Positions 51,354-60,570 of a stretch of DNA of 64,000 nucleotides are shown here, piece after piece (the stretch's first letter is position 1; the number at the start of each line of letters is the position of its first letter). Source of the stretch: Pseudofrankia coriaricola (GTDB taxonomy: Bacteria; Actinomycetota; Actinomycetes; Frankiales; Frankiaceae); NCBI RefSeq assembly GCF_001854805.1, contig NZ_MBLO01000236.1, positions 83,839-147,838 on the forward strand. Reading direction: 5' to 3'. Both the position numbers and the translations under genes were made by a program. Below the pieces are notes generated by a model. The model saw nothing but the letters and a program-made list of their open reading frames with translations. It had not been told where the DNA came from and made no database searches.

Positions 51354-53135
51354 TTAGATGCCGTGGGTCTGAAGCCACATCTCCAGGAGGGCGGCCTGCC
51401 AGAGGGCGTTGGCGCCGAGCCGAGTGCGGTTGTCGTTGGGGGCCGCGAGCATGGTCTTCACCCAGTCGGGGCGGAACAGGCCGCGGCGCTGGGCGGCCGG
51501 GTCGGAGAGCGCGGAGGTGACCCGGTCGAGGAACGGGCCGGACAGGTGGCGGATCGCCGGCACCGGGAAGTAGCCCTTCGGACGGTCGATGACCTCGGCG
51601 GGCAGCAGCGCGCGGCTGATGTCCTTGAGCACGCCCTTGCCCCCGGCGGCGAGCTTGCGCTCCGGCGGGCAGGCGGCGGCGAGCTCGACCAGCTCGTGGT
51701 CGAGGAACGGCGTCCGCGCCTCCAGGCCCGCGGCCATCGTCATGTTGTCGACCCGCTTCACCGGGTCGTCGACGAGCATGATCGTGGAGTCGATCCGCAG
51801 TGCCGCGTCGACGACGGTCTCGGCGCCGGGGGCGGCGAAGTGTCCCTGGACGAAACCGCGACTGGCGTCGGTCTCGAGCGCGTAGCCCGGCGCGACGACC
51901 GCGGCGATGTCGGCGTGCGAACGGTCGGAGAACACCCCCAGGTAGGCGTCGACGGCCTGGTCGCGCGCAACGCCCGCCAGCGGCGGGTACCAGGAGTAGC
52001 CGGCGAACACCTCGTCGGCGCCCTGGCCCGACTGCACCACGGTGACGTGCCGGCTGACCTCCTGGGAGAGCAGGTAGAACGCGACGCAGTCGTGGCTGAC
52101 CATCGGCTCGCTCATCGCCTCGACCGCCGCGTCGACGGCCGGCAGGAGCGCCTCGCCGGGGACCATGATCTGGTGATGGTCGGTGCCGAAGTGCTTGGCC
52201 ACGATGTCCGAGTAGTGAAACTCGTCGCCCGACTCGCCGGCAGCCGCCTCGAAGCCGACGCTGAAGGTCGCCAGGTCCGCCTGCCCGGCCTCGGCGAGCA
52301 GCGCGACGATCATGCTGGAGTCGAGCCCGCCGGACAGCAGCACGCCGACCGGGACGTCGGCGACCATCCGGCGGCGCACCGCTGTGCGCAGCCGCTCGCC
52401 GACGGCGTCGCGCCAGTCGGCCGGCGTCCAGCTGGCCTGCTCGGCCTGGCGGGTGAAGTCGGGCCGCCAGTAGACCTCGTCGGTGCTGGTGCCGTCGGGC
52501 TCGATGACCCGGATGGTCGCCTGCGGCAGCTTGCGCACGCCGGTGAGGATCGTGCGCGGCGGGGGCACGACGGCATGGAACGACAGGTAGTGGTGCAGGG
52601 CGACGAGGTCGATGTCGGTGTCCACCCCGCCGCCGGCGAGCAGCGCCGGCAGCGTGGAGGCGAACCGGATCCGGTGCGCGTCCGCGGTGACATAGAGCGG
52701 CTTGATGCCGAGCCGGTCGCGGGCGAGCACCACCCGGCCGGAGTCACGCTCGTGCACGGCGAAGGCGAACATGCCCGCGAAGCGGTCGACGCAGCGCGTT
52801 CCCCAGCGGTGGTAGGCCTTGAGCACGACCTCGGTGTCCGACGTCGAGAAGAACCGGTAGCCGGCGGCCGCCAGCTCGTCGCGCAGCTCGCGGTAGTTGT
52901 AGATGCAGCCGTTGAAGACGACGGTGAGGCCCAGTTCGGCGTCGCTCATCGGCTGGGCGCCGCGTTCCGAGAGGTCGATGATCTTCAGCCGCCGGTGGCC
53001 GAGAGCGACCGGCCCCGCCGCATGGACCCCGACGCCGTCCGGTCCGCGCCGCTGCATCGCGGCGGTCATCCGTGCGACCGCCGCGACGTCGGCCGGCCGT
53101 CCGTCGAGTCGTAGTTCACCGCTCAGCCCGCACAT
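51354..53135 (-). CDS. Asparagine-synthase-like amidotransferase (NAGGN amidotransferase type)
   Basis: 593 residues. Class II glutaminase domain: Cys2 (MCGLSGELRL), RRGPDG, GHRRLKIIDLS, VFNGCIYNY. The synthase domain has the ATP-pyrophosphatase loop VGVLLSGGLDSSMIV, FSVGFEAAAGESGDEFHYSD, QSGQGADEVFAGY and NMTMAAGLEARTPFLDHEL. GESGDEF and the overall length recall the amidotransferase of N-acetylglutaminylglutamine amide synthesis rather than AsnB of primary metabolism, but this is from memory. It is 154 bases downstream of the GCS2/ATP-grasp gene on the same strand, pointing to a shared peptide-amide pathway. Confidence 0.88.
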   Translation of the reverse strand: MCGLSGELRLDGRPADVAAVARMTAAMQRRGPDGVGVHAAGPVALGHRRLKIIDLSERGAQPMSDAELGLTVVFNGCIYNYRELRDELAAAGYRFFSTSDTEVVLKAYHRWGTRCVDRFAGMFAFAVHERDSGRVVLARDRLGIKPLYVTADAHRIRFASTLPALLAGGGVDTDIDLVALHHYLSFHAVVPPPRTILTGVRKLPQATIRVIEPDGTSTDEVYWRPDFTRQAEQASWTPADWRDAVGERLRTAVRRRMVADVPVGVLLSGGLDSSMIVALLAEAGQADLATFSVGFEAAAGESGDEFHYSDIVAKHFGTDHHQIMVPGEALLPAVDAAVEAMSEPMVSHDCVAFYLLSQEVSRHVTVVQSGQGADEVFAGYSWYPPLAGVARDQAVDAYLGVFSDRSHADIAAVVAPGYALETDASRGFVQGHFAAPGAETVVDAALRIDSTIMLVDDPVKRVDNMTMAAGLEARTPFLDHELVELAAACPPERKLAAGGKGVLKDISRALLPAEVIDRPKGYFPVPAIRHLSGPFLDRVTSALSDPAAQRRGLFRPDWVKTMLAAPNDNRTRLGANALWQAALLEMWLQTHGI

Positions 53136-53289
53136 GTCCGCTCCCTGGATCTCCCGAATCGGCCTTCAAGGCGCACGCCGCGCCGCGTTACGTACTCGTG
53201 CTCACGCCTGGAAGGGACTGCCCTCGGCCGCCGACCGCCTCCCGTCGTTCATGGCTGATCACCGAACGGCGCCGACGCGGGCGCCGCCG

Positions 53290-56070
53290 TCAGGCGCGCA
53301 GGAGCCAGGTGTCCTTGCAGCCGCCGCCGCGTGAGGAGTTGACGACGAGGCTGCCGGAGGGGGCGACCCGGCTGAGCGCCGCTGGTGCCACCACGGTCTG
53401 CTCGCCCTCATAGACGAACGCCCGCAGATCGACCGCGCGCGGCTCGAGCCGGCTCGCGCTCCCGTTGGTCCGGTTGCCGACGTCCGTGGCCGTGGCGCTG
53501 ACGGGTGCCGCGCCATCGCCGTCCGACGGGTCGATGCCGGGCCAGGTCGGATGAGTGGACAGGGAGACGACCTCCTGCGCGATCCAGTGGCGCGGTTCGG
53601 CCAGCAGGCGCTCGCGGGCGGCCGTCAGCTCGTGCGGCTCAGCCGCGGGGCCGATCAGCACGCCGGCGCCGCCGTAGCCGTCGGTCGGCTTGACGACCAG
53701 CTCGTCGAGATGGCGCAGCACGTGGTCGAGCTGGTCGGGGTCGCCGCAGAGGTAGGTCTGGACGTCGTCGAGCAGGGGGCGTTCACCGAGGTAGTAGTTG
53801 ATCATCCGGGGGACGTACGCATAGACGACCTTGTCGTCGGCGACGCCGTTGCCGGGGGCATTTGCGAGGGAAAGCGTGCCGGCGGTGAGCGCGCTGATGA
53901 GCGCGGGACCCAGCGGCGCGCCATCCGCGCCGAGGGCGGCGAACAACTCGTCCTCGTCGATCCGGCGGTAGAGCACGTCGACCCGCCGGCGCCTGCCGCC
54001 CGGCACCCGATGGCTGACGACGTCGTCCTCCACCATGAGGTCCGCCGGCTGTACCAGCGGAACGCCCATGCGGTCCGCGAGGAAGGCGTGCTCGAAGTAG
54101 GCCGAGTCGTGCGGGCCGGAGGTGAGCACCGCGAGCGCCGGCTCGCCCAGCCCGTCCCGGCCGCCGGCGCCGGCGGGGGCGGCGGCCACGAGCGCGGTGC
54201 GCAGCAGCGCCGGCACCCCTTCGAGGCCGAGGATGCCCGACGGCGAGGACAGCTCCGGCAGCGTCGCGCGGGTCAGCCGGCGGACCGCGACCGCATAGCC
54301 GGCGCCGGACGGGACCCGCAGGTTGTCCTCGAGCACCAGCCACCGGCCGTCCTGGTCGTGGACCAGATCGATGCCGCTGACGGTCGCGCGGATCGTCCCC
54401 GCTGGGACGGCGTGGCCCCAGTGGCGCAGGCCGGGCGAGGCGGTGACGATCCAGTCGGGGACGATCCCGTCGGCGACGGCGAACCGGTCGGAGTAGACGT
54501 CGCGGAGGAACGCCTCCAGCGCCCGGACGCGCTGGACGAGGCCGGCGCTGATCGTCGCCCAGTCGTCGGCTTCGACGATGCGCGGGACGAGGTCGAACGG
54601 CAGCGGGCGGCCCTCGGCCTCGCCTGCGACCCGGAACACCATCCCCCGGGACTCCTGCTCGGCGACCAGGGCGGCGCAGCGCGCGGTGAGGACGTCAGGG
54701 CCGAGCCGTTCCAGGGCGCGCAGCACCCCCCGGTACGGCGAGCGGACCGGGCCCCGGGCGTCGACCGCCTCGTCGACGCCGCCGGCGTGGAAACCGGGAT
54801 GGGCCAGGTAGCCGGCGAGCAGCGTCGGCGCCACCCGCTCGGCGCGCACGAGCCCCGTGGAGCCCTCGGCCGCCGCCGGGGCCTGGTCGGCACCCGCACC
54901 GGCGCCGGCGGGAACGCGGGCGGCGACGGGGACGCCGGCGGGCGTGCCCGAGGCGGTGGTGGCGGGTCCGGTCTGACGGGTCCGCGCCAGCACGAGGTCC
55001 GCGACGTCGGTGAGCAGGCCGCGCCGATGGAACGCACGCCTGGCCGCGGCCGCCGCGCTGCCCCGGTCGACGGCCTGCTCCGCGAGGCCGCCGACCAGCT
55101 CCCAGTCCCCCGCGGCCGCGAGCTGCGGGCGAATCTGCTGCAGCAGCCGGGCCAGCAGGTCCTCGGCCGGCACCGGCCCGGCACCGACGCCGGACAGCTC
55201 GATCAGGTCGCCCTCCAGCCCGGAGCGGGCGGCGCGCCACATGGCGGCGCGCAGGAGCTCGGGGCGGGGGGCACCGAACGGCGCGCCGGTCTCGATCGTC
55301 TCGATGGCATGGCTGACCAGGCCGCGGAACAGGCCGGCGACGAGCACCACGGTGTCGACGTCCGGGCAGGCGTCGCAGACGCGCATCTCGAGCGTGGGCA
55401 GGTGGGCCGACGGGCGGACGTCGAAGTAGACCATGCCCGGGTCGCTGATCACGCCCGACTTCACCAGGTCCGCGACCAGGTGCTCGTACTCGGCGGCCGT
55501 CTGGAACGTCCCGGCTACGCCGGCGGTCGGCCAGCGCCCCCAGACCATGGTGCGCATGCTCGCGTAGCCGCTGTCGGCGCCCTGCCAGAACGGTGAGCTG
55601 GCCGAGACGGCGAGCAGCAGCGGCAGCCACGGGGCGACGCGGGCGATCACCGCCATCGCGGTCTCCCGGTCGGGGACGTCGACGTGCACGTGGGCGCCGC
55701 AGATCACCTGCTCGCGGGCGAGGATCTGGTACTCCTCGGTCATCTGCAGGTAGCGCGGGTCGCTGTTGATCTCCAGGATCGTCGGGTCGACGATCGGGAC
55801 GGTGCCGGCCGCCGCGGGGCCGAGGCCGAGCGGCTCGGCAGCGGCGGCGAGGCGTTGGCGCAGGTCGACGAGGTCGGCGCGAAGCGCGGCCAGATCCCGC
55901 GTGGGTGCGCTGTTCGTCTCGACGACGGAGTTCAGCAGCTCGGGGGCGAAAGGGCCGGCGGGCAACTGTTCCAGGATCTCGCCGGCGCGGGGCACGAGCT
56001 GCCGGGTGGCCAGATCGAGGATGTGAAACTCCTCCTCGACGCCGACGGCTGGAATGGGCGCGCCGCTCAT
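53290..56070 (-). CDS. GCS2-type carboxylate-amine ligase fused to circularly permuted ATP-grasp
   Basis: 926 residues. Residues 1-370 are a YbdK/GCS2 carboxylate-amine ligase: VGVEEEFHILDLATRQLVPR, VVETNSAPTRDLAALRADL, VICGAHVHVDVPDRETAMAV and RPSAHLPTLEMRVCDACPD. After a Pro/Ala-rich linker, residues 440-926 form a circularly permuted ATP-grasp enzyme: GIDLVHDQDGRWLVLEDNLR, PSGAGYAV, DVLYRRIDEDELF, LANAPGNGVADDKVVYAYVP, LVVKPTDGYGGAGVLIGPAA and, near the end, SSRGGGCKDTWLL. Both halves should form amide bonds with ATP. The fusion plus the amidotransferase next door suggests stepwise synthesis of a small peptide. ATG at 56070 begins MSGAPIPAVG. Confidence 0.9.
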   Translation of the reverse strand: MSGAPIPAVGVEEEFHILDLATRQLVPRAGEILEQLPAGPFAPELLNSVVETNSAPTRDLAALRADLVDLRQRLAAAAEPLGLGPAAAGTVPIVDPTILEINSDPRYLQMTEEYQILAREQVICGAHVHVDVPDRETAMAVIARVAPWLPLLLAVSASSPFWQGADSGYASMRTMVWGRWPTAGVAGTFQTAAEYEHLVADLVKSGVISDPGMVYFDVRPSAHLPTLEMRVCDACPDVDTVVLVAGLFRGLVSHAIETIETGAPFGAPRPELLRAAMWRAARSGLEGDLIELSGVGAGPVPAEDLLARLLQQIRPQLAAAGDWELVGGLAEQAVDRGSAAAAARRAFHRRGLLTDVADLVLARTRQTGPATTASGTPAGVPVAARVPAGAGAGADQAPAAAEGSTGLVRAERVAPTLLAGYLAHPGFHAGGVDEAVDARGPVRSPYRGVLRALERLGPDVLTARCAALVAEQESRGMVFRVAGEAEGRPLPFDLVPRIVEADDWATISAGLVQRVRALEAFLRDVYSDRFAVADGIVPDWIVTASPGLRHWGHAVPAGTIRATVSGIDLVHDQDGRWLVLEDNLRVPSGAGYAVAVRRLTRATLPELSSPSGILGLEGVPALLRTALVAAAPAGAGGRDGLGEPALAVLTSGPHDSAYFEHAFLADRMGVPLVQPADLMVEDDVVSHRVPGGRRRRVDVLYRRIDEDELFAALGADGAPLGPALISALTAGTLSLANAPGNGVADDKVVYAYVPRMINYYLGERPLLDDVQTYLCGDPDQLDHVLRHLDELVVKPTDGYGGAGVLIGPAAEPHELTAARERLLAEPRHWIAQEVVSLSTHPTWPGIDPSDGDGAAPVSATATDVGNRTNGSASRLEPRAVDLRAFVYEGEQTVVAPAALSRVAPSGSLVVNSSRGGGCKDTWLLRA

Positions 56071-56487
56071 GTTCTCCCACGCTACGTCGGGGCCGTTACA
56101 ACGGCATGTCCACTGATCGGGATCTTCCCGATGTTCCGCTGTGAAACCTACATTCCAGGCGTCACAATCGGTGACAATGCCAACAGTTTACCGTTTTGTC
56201 CGGTGGCCCGGCGCCGCGGGCCGGCCCCCGGAGGTGACGAGCGGGCCTCTCCGCGGGCCCGGCAAGGCCCGCGGGACGCCAGGCGCCCCGGTCACGCCGA
56301 GCGATAGCCAGCACGAGCGGCGTCGGCTCCAGGGCTCGCGGCGTAGGGTTGCGAGCATGCCCGCGAATACCGGTCCGAATGCAGTGAAAATGGTTTCGGA
56401 AACCGAATCGGCGCGCATTTCGACGGGGGTCCGGGAAATCACGGCGCGCACGGCCGGCCGGCGCGTTCTCACGGGGTCCGCGCACCC
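56071..56487. promoter_or_regulatory. Divergent promoter region between ligase and CDF genes
   Basis: 417 bases with no convincing gene. A weak open frame ends with a four-base overlap onto the CDF start but has poor coding bias. The stretch 56340-56440 is AT-richer. It contains TGAAAATGGTTTCGG (56385-56399), similar at 11 of 15 positions to zinc-repressor (Zur) boxes as I recall them, overlapping the palindrome GGTTTCGGAAACC. Confidence 0.35.
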
Positions 56488-57879
56488 GTGAGCATCCAGG
56501 ACGGCGCGGGCGTCGACGGCGCCCGCGGGCTCGCGCCCCAGCCAGGCGGCACTCCGCACGCCGGCCGTCTCCGCAAGGACGATCCGGCCGCGGACCCGGC
56601 GGGCAGCCGAGGAGCCGGGGAGCCCCTGGCCGGCGCCCATGCTGGCCATCCGCCCCGCGACGGGCGCCCGGACCGCGACCGGTACGAGCACCAGGACGAC
56701 CACGGCCACGTGAACGACGAGCATCACGACGGCAGGCACGCCGGCGACGAGCAAGGCCACGACGAAGGGCACGGCGACGGCCGCGGGCACCGGGGCGGGC
56801 ACGGCGGGCATGTGCATCGGCCGTCGGCGACGGCGGACGCGCGTCTGCTGTGGGCGGCGCTCGCGCTGATCGGCGGCTTCCTGTTGGTGGAGGTCGTCGT
56901 CGGCATCATCGCCGGCTCGGTCGCGCTGCTCTCCGACGCGGCGCACATGCTCACCGACGCCGGGGCGCTGGTGCTGGCGCTGGTCGCGATGCGGCTGGCG
57001 GCCCGGCCGGCGGGTGGGCGGCTCACCTACGGCTGGCGGCGGGTGGAGATCCTCTCGGCGCAGGCGAACGGCTTCGCGCTGCTGGCGCTCGCCGCGGTGC
57101 TCGCCGTCCAGGCCGGCCAGCGCCTGGCCCACCCGAACGACGTGGCTGGCGTCCCGGTGCTCGTCACGGCGCTGGTGGGCGTCGTGGTCAACCTCGCCGC
57201 GACGGCGCTGCTGGCCCGCGCCGACCGGCGCAGCCTGAACGTCGAGGGCGCCTTCCAGCACGTGCTCACCGACCTGTTCGCGTTCATCGCGACGGCCGCC
57301 GCCGGGCTGGTGATCATAGTCACCGGCTTCACCCGGGCGGACCCGCTGGCGGCGCTGGTCGTCGCCGGCCTGATGGTTCGCGCCGGTGCCGGGCTGATCC
57401 GCGACACCGGCCGGGTGTTCATGGAGGCGGCGCCGGTCGGCGTCGACCCGGCCGAGATCGGCCAGGCGCTCGCCTCGATCGACGAGGTGGCGGACGTCCA
57501 CGACCTGCACGTCTGGGAGGTCACCTCGGGCCTGCCGGCGCTGTCCGCGCACCTGCTGGTGGACGAGGGCGGCGACTGCCACCGGGTCCAGAACACGGCG
57601 CGGCTGCTGCTGCGGGAGCGCTGGCACATCGACCACGTGACACTGCAGGTCGACCACGCCGAGCCAGCCGTTCTCACCATCACGCTCGGCCCTCGCTGGC
57701 AGTGCTCCGTCACGCCGGTCGCCCCGGCGCCAGCGTCCGTACGGCAGGCGTCGCCGCGGCCGACCTCGCCGGCATCGCCAGCCGCACCGGCGGCGCCAGC
57801 CGCACCGGCATCGCCAGCCGCACCGGCGGCGCCGGCGTCAGTCGGCCACGGGGACGAGCGGCAGGGCGGTCCCGGGTAG
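56488..57879 (+). CDS. Cation diffusion facilitator (zinc-type) transporter
   Basis: 463 residues from GTG 56488. Residues 50-111 are strongly His/Asp/Gly-rich (DHGHVNDEHHDGRHAGDEQG). Six membrane helices follow, with the transport-site HxxxD pairs in SDAAHMLTDAGALVL and FQHVLTDLFAFIA, and GGRLTYGWRRVEILSAQANG between them. A cytosolic domain with DLHVWEVTSGLPALSAHLLV completes the ZitB/CzcD-type architecture. It exports Zn2+ and possibly Co2+ or Cd2+. The end is an Ala/Pro repeat coded by tandem 18-bp units; its last 42 bases overlap the 3' end of the convergent oxyR. Confidence 0.92.
   Translation: MSIQDGAGVDGARGLAPQPGGTPHAGRLRKDDPAADPAGSRGAGEPLAGAHAGHPPRDGRPDRDRYEHQDDHGHVNDEHHDGRHAGDEQGHDEGHGDGRGHRGGHGGHVHRPSATADARLLWAALALIGGFLLVEVVVGIIAGSVALLSDAAHMLTDAGALVLALVAMRLAARPAGGRLTYGWRRVEILSAQANGFALLALAAVLAVQAGQRLAHPNDVAGVPVLVTALVGVVVNLAATALLARADRRSLNVEGAFQHVLTDLFAFIATAAAGLVIIVTGFTRADPLAALVVAGLMVRAGAGLIRDTGRVFMEAAPVGVDPAEIGQALASIDEVADVHDLHVWEVTSGLPALSAHLLVDEGGDCHRVQNTARLLLRERWHIDHVTLQVDHAEPAVLTITLGPRWQCSVTPVAPAPASVRQASPRPTSPASPAAPAAPAAPASPAAPAAPASVGHGDERQGGPG
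57773..57833 (+). repeat. 18-bp tandem repeat at the 3' end of the CDF gene
   Basis: CATCGCCAGCCGCACCGG (57773-57790), a variant starting CGGCGCC (57791-57808), a third copy (57809-57826) and a partial fourth. It encodes (S/A)PAAPA repeats just before the convergent oxyR gene begins to overlap. Confidence 0.8.
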
Positions 57880-58779
57880 GGAGCCCCGGATATCGGCGGC
57901 GAGCAGGGACCAGTCGCGGGCGCGGGCCGAGGTCTCGCGGTAGGCGAGGCCGATCCGCCGCCGCGGCGGCGGGGTGCGGAAGGTGGCCACGGCGAGCCCC
58001 CTGCCCCGGCCCTCGCCGACCTCGACGGTGACAGCGGAGGCGGGCAGCAGGGTGACGCCTAGGTTGCCGGCGACCATCTGCACGACCGTCGACAGGCTCG
58101 CCGCCCGCAGCGAGGAGCGCTCGCGCGCGCCGGCCTCGTGGCAGACCTCGAGCGCCTGCGCCCGGAAGCAGTGGCCGTCCTCGAGCAGCAGCAGGTCCTG
58201 GCCGCCGAGCGCGGCGACCGGAACCGCGGCGCCGCCGGCCAGCGGGTGGCCGTCGGGGGTGACGAGCACGAAGTCCTCGTCGTAGATGGGGATCTCGGCG
58301 ATCCCTCGCTCCTCGATCGGCAGGGCCAGCAGCGCGACGTCGGTCGCGCCGGCACGCAGGCTGGCCAGCAGCGGGGCGGTCTGCTCCTCCCGCAGCGCGA
58401 ACCGGGCCTCCGGCCGGATGTCACGCAGCATCGGCATGAGCCGCGGCAGCAGGTACGGCGCGACCGTCGGGATGACACCGAGCGTGATGTCGCCGGTGAG
58501 TGGGGCCTGGGCGCGCAGTGCCACCGTCACGATGTCGTCGACGGCGGTGAGCACGTCGCCGGCGCGGCGGACGACCTCGTCGCCGACGGGGGTCAGCAGC
58601 ACGCTGCGGGTGGTCCGCTCCACGAGCTGGACGCCCATCGTCTTCTCGAGCGCGGCGACGGCGCTCGAGAGCGTCGGCTGGCTGACGTGCAGCGCGGCGG
58701 CGGCCCGGCCGAAGTGGCGGTGCTCGGCCACGGCGACGAGCGCGCGCAGCTGAGCCAGCGTGGGCTGGGGCTTGGCCAT
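57838..58779 (-). CDS. oxyR: LysR-type peroxide sensor OxyR
   Basis: 313 residues. The N-terminal winged helix has HFGRAAAALHVSQPTLSSAV, AALEKTMGVQLVERTTRSVL. In the regulatory domain, EDGHCFRAQALEVC holds Cys204 and Cys213, nine apart as in the Cys199/Cys208 pair of E. coli OxyR, so it should sense peroxide by disulfide formation. It is divergent from ahpC, and the gap holds an OxyR-like box that overlaps its own ATG, suggesting autoregulation. It is convergent with, and overlaps by 42 bases, the CDF transporter gene. Confidence 0.95.
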   Translation of the reverse strand: MAKPQPTLAQLRALVAVAEHRHFGRAAAALHVSQPTLSSAVAALEKTMGVQLVERTTRSVLLTPVGDEVVRRAGDVLTAVDDIVTVALRAQAPLTGDITLGVIPTVAPYLLPRLMPMLRDIRPEARFALREEQTAPLLASLRAGATDVALLALPIEERGIAEIPIYDEDFVLVTPDGHPLAGGAAVPVAALGGQDLLLLEDGHCFRAQALEVCHEAGARERSSLRAASLSTVVQMVAGNLGVTLLPASAVTVEVGEGRGRGLAVATFRTPPPRRRIGLAYRETSARARDWSLLAADIRGSLPGTALPLVPVAD

Positions 58780-58814
58780 AGGGAAACGCTATCAATTCTT
58801 CGGAATCTTTCGAT
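58778..58814. promoter_or_regulatory. OxyR-like binding site
   Basis: The spacing ATAG-N7-CTAT-N7-TCGG-N7-CGAT matches the OxyR layout of four 4-base elements seven bases apart. The first two elements are perfect and the last two each have mismatches. The first element overlaps the oxyR start codon. Confidence 0.6.
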
Positions 58815-59170
58815 TTCTCTTCTGAGTCGGGCCGATCCACAGTGGACACACGGCCCTGACGGACCGGATCCCGACACCCCTTCGATCTGCCCAGCGACCA
58901 GGGACAGGACCCTCAAGCGCAGCCAGTCTCAGGTGGGGACGGGCAGACCGGCCGGCCCGCCCGTCCATCAGGGCACCCCGTACCGGTCCTCCGCGCCCGT
59001 ACCGAGACCAGCACCGCGCACCACGAGACCGCGCACCACGAGCAGGCCAGCCGCCCCACCCGCGCGCCGCCCGGCGGAGGCCGGCGCCCGGCGAGACGGG
59101 CGAGCGGCGCCCCGGCACCACCCGGACACCGCCCCACGCGGATCATCCAAGAGAGAGGACACGCGCTACC
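58815..59170. other. Leader region of ahpCD, no gene seen
   Basis: About 350 bases between the OxyR box and ahpC. The stretch 58800-58900 is AT-richer and probably includes the ahpC promoter, giving a long untranslated leader. No open frame looks coding. The ribosome site is AGAGAGAGGA before the ATG at 59171. Confidence 0.45.
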
Positions 59171-59749
59171 ATGCTTACCGTCGGTGACGCTTTCCCCACA
59201 TACGACCTGACCGCCGTCGTCTCCAACGACGCCGACACCGCGTTCATCCAGGAGACCTCCGTCAGCCGTCCCGGCCAGTGGCGCGTCGTCTTCTTCTGGC
59301 CGAAGGACTTCACCTTCGTCTGTCCGACCGAGATCGCCGCGTTCGGCCGTCTCAAGGAGGAGTTCGCCGACCGGGACGCCCAGGTGCTCGGCGTCTCCAC
59401 CGACAGCGAGTTCGTCCACCTGGCGTGGCGGCAGAACCACGAGGACCTGCGCGACCTGCCGTTCCCGATGCTCGCCGACATCAAGAAGGAGCTCACGGCG
59501 GCCTGCGGTGTCCTCGGTGCGGACGGAGTCGCCCAGCGGGCGACCTTCGTCATCGACCCGGACAGCGTGATCCAGTTCACCATGGTCACCGCCGGCAGCG
59601 TCGGCCGTAACCCGAACGAGGTCCTGCGGGTGCTCGACGCCCTGCAGACCGACGAGCTGTGCCCCTGCAACTGGCAGAAGGGCCAGAACACGCTGTCGGT
59701 CGGCGGCAAGCTCGTCCCCGAGCAGGGCAAGGTGGAGGTGCCGGCCTGA
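59171..59749 (+). CDS. ahpC: Alkyl hydroperoxide reductase / peroxiredoxin AhpC
   Basis: 192 residues, the usual length. The peroxidatic Cys51 is in [14 protein letters not shown]; the resolving cysteine region is [14 protein letters not shown] (Cys164, Cys166). It reduces peroxides and is recycled by AhpD in actinobacteria. It is divergent from oxyR and overlaps ahpD by one base (TGATG), so AhpC and AhpD are made together under OxyR control. Confidence 0.97.
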   Translation: MLTVGDAFPTYDLTAVVSNDADTAFIQETSVSRPGQWRVVFFWPKDFTFVCPTEIAAFGRLKEEFADRDAQVLGVSTDSEFVHLAWRQNHEDLRDLPFPMLADIKKELTAACGVLGADGVAQRATFVIDPDSVIQFTMVTAGSVGRNPNEVLRVLDALQTDELCPCNWQKGQNTLSVGGKLVPEQGKVEVPA

Positions 59750-60288
59750 TGGGCGTCGATACCCTGCGCGCCGCGCTGCCCGAGTATGCCAAGGACCTGC
59801 GGCTCAACCTGGGCTCGGTCACCAGCCAGACCCAGCTCACCGAGCAGCAGCTGTGGGGCACGGTGCTGACCGCCGCGCTCGCCAGCCGGGGCCGCACCGT
59901 CATCGCCGAGCTCGACGCCGAGGTACGCGGGCACCTGTCGCCGGAGGCCTACCGCGCGGCGAGGACGGCCGCGGCGCTGATGGCGATGAACAACGTCTAC
60001 TACCGGTCGCTACACCTCCTCGAGGACGAGGAGTACGACCGGCTGCGGGCCGGACTGCGGATGAATGCGATCGCCAACCCGGGCGTCGACAAGGTCGACT
60101 TCGAGCTGTGGTCGCTCGCGGCCTCCGCGGTCAACGGCTGCGGCCGCTGCCTGCAGGCGCATGAGCACGAGCTGCGCGGCCGGGGCGTGGCCCGCGAGGC
60201 CGTCCAGGACGCGCTCCGGATCGCCTCCGTGGTCCATGCCGTCGCCGTGACCCTCGAGGCCGAGGAGTTCACGCCCGTCGCGGCGTGA
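59749..60288 (+). CDS. ahpD: Alkyl hydroperoxidase AhpD
   Basis: 179 residues. The AhpD catalytic motif is [14 protein letters not shown], with Cys131, Cys134 and His138, and the proton-relay glutamate near [13 protein letters not shown]. It uses its CXXC pair to regenerate AhpC from a lipoyl protein, as in mycobacteria. The ATG shares one base with the ahpC stop. A strong hairpin ends the operon. Confidence 0.96.
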   Translation: MGVDTLRAALPEYAKDLRLNLGSVTSQTQLTEQQLWGTVLTAALASRGRTVIAELDAEVRGHLSPEAYRAARTAAALMAMNNVYYRSLHLLEDEEYDRLRAGLRMNAIANPGVDKVDFELWSLAASAVNGCGRCLQAHEHELRGRGVAREAVQDALRIASVVHAVAVTLEAEEFTPVAA

Positions 60289-60296
60289 CCCCGCTT

Positions 60297-60333
60297 CCCC
60301 GCCGGTTCCACCTGAGAGACGGAACCGGCGGGG
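60297..60333 (+). terminator. Terminator hairpin after ahpCD
   Basis: CCCCGCCGGTTCC and GGAACCGGCGGGG are perfect 13-base arms with an 11-base loop, starting nine bases after the ahpD stop. There is no U-run. Confidence 0.8.
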
Positions 60334-60570
60334 ACCGGGCGCCCCTGCTGATTCACACCGACCCACATCGATCCACACAACATGTTCCACGGCCTGTCCG
60401 CGCCGAGGCGGGATGACGGGACGGATAATCCCGGCTATTCCGACATAGATGTGAAATAACCACGACATTCGCAATGCGTCATGTTCTATGTAGAAATTCA
60501 AACGTGATCCCCGTCACCCGAGCAGGGGCGGTCGTTCTGGAGGCGGCCCGATCCTGCTAGACAGAACCCC
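60334..60570. other. Intergenic promoter region
   Basis: About 240 bases upstream of the hotdog gene. Bases 60420-60510 are AT-rich for this genome and probably contain its promoter. A near-miss to the KstR pattern (CACAACATGTTCCA, 60376-60389) has C instead of T at the first position. Confidence 0.4.

Noticed and set aside
51026-51378. Small minus-strand open frames between GNAT and amidotransferase genes
   Set aside because: Short, no coding bias, and overlapping a terminator-like hairpin.
56141-56491. 116-codon open frame ending with a four-base overlap onto the CDF start
   Set aside because: Poor third-position GC bias, no ribosome site and no motif; the overlap is probably chance within a promoter region.
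60376-60389. CACAACATGTTCCA as a third KstR site
   Set aside because: First position is C rather than T, and the downstream gene start is nearly 200 bases away; kept only as a near-miss.
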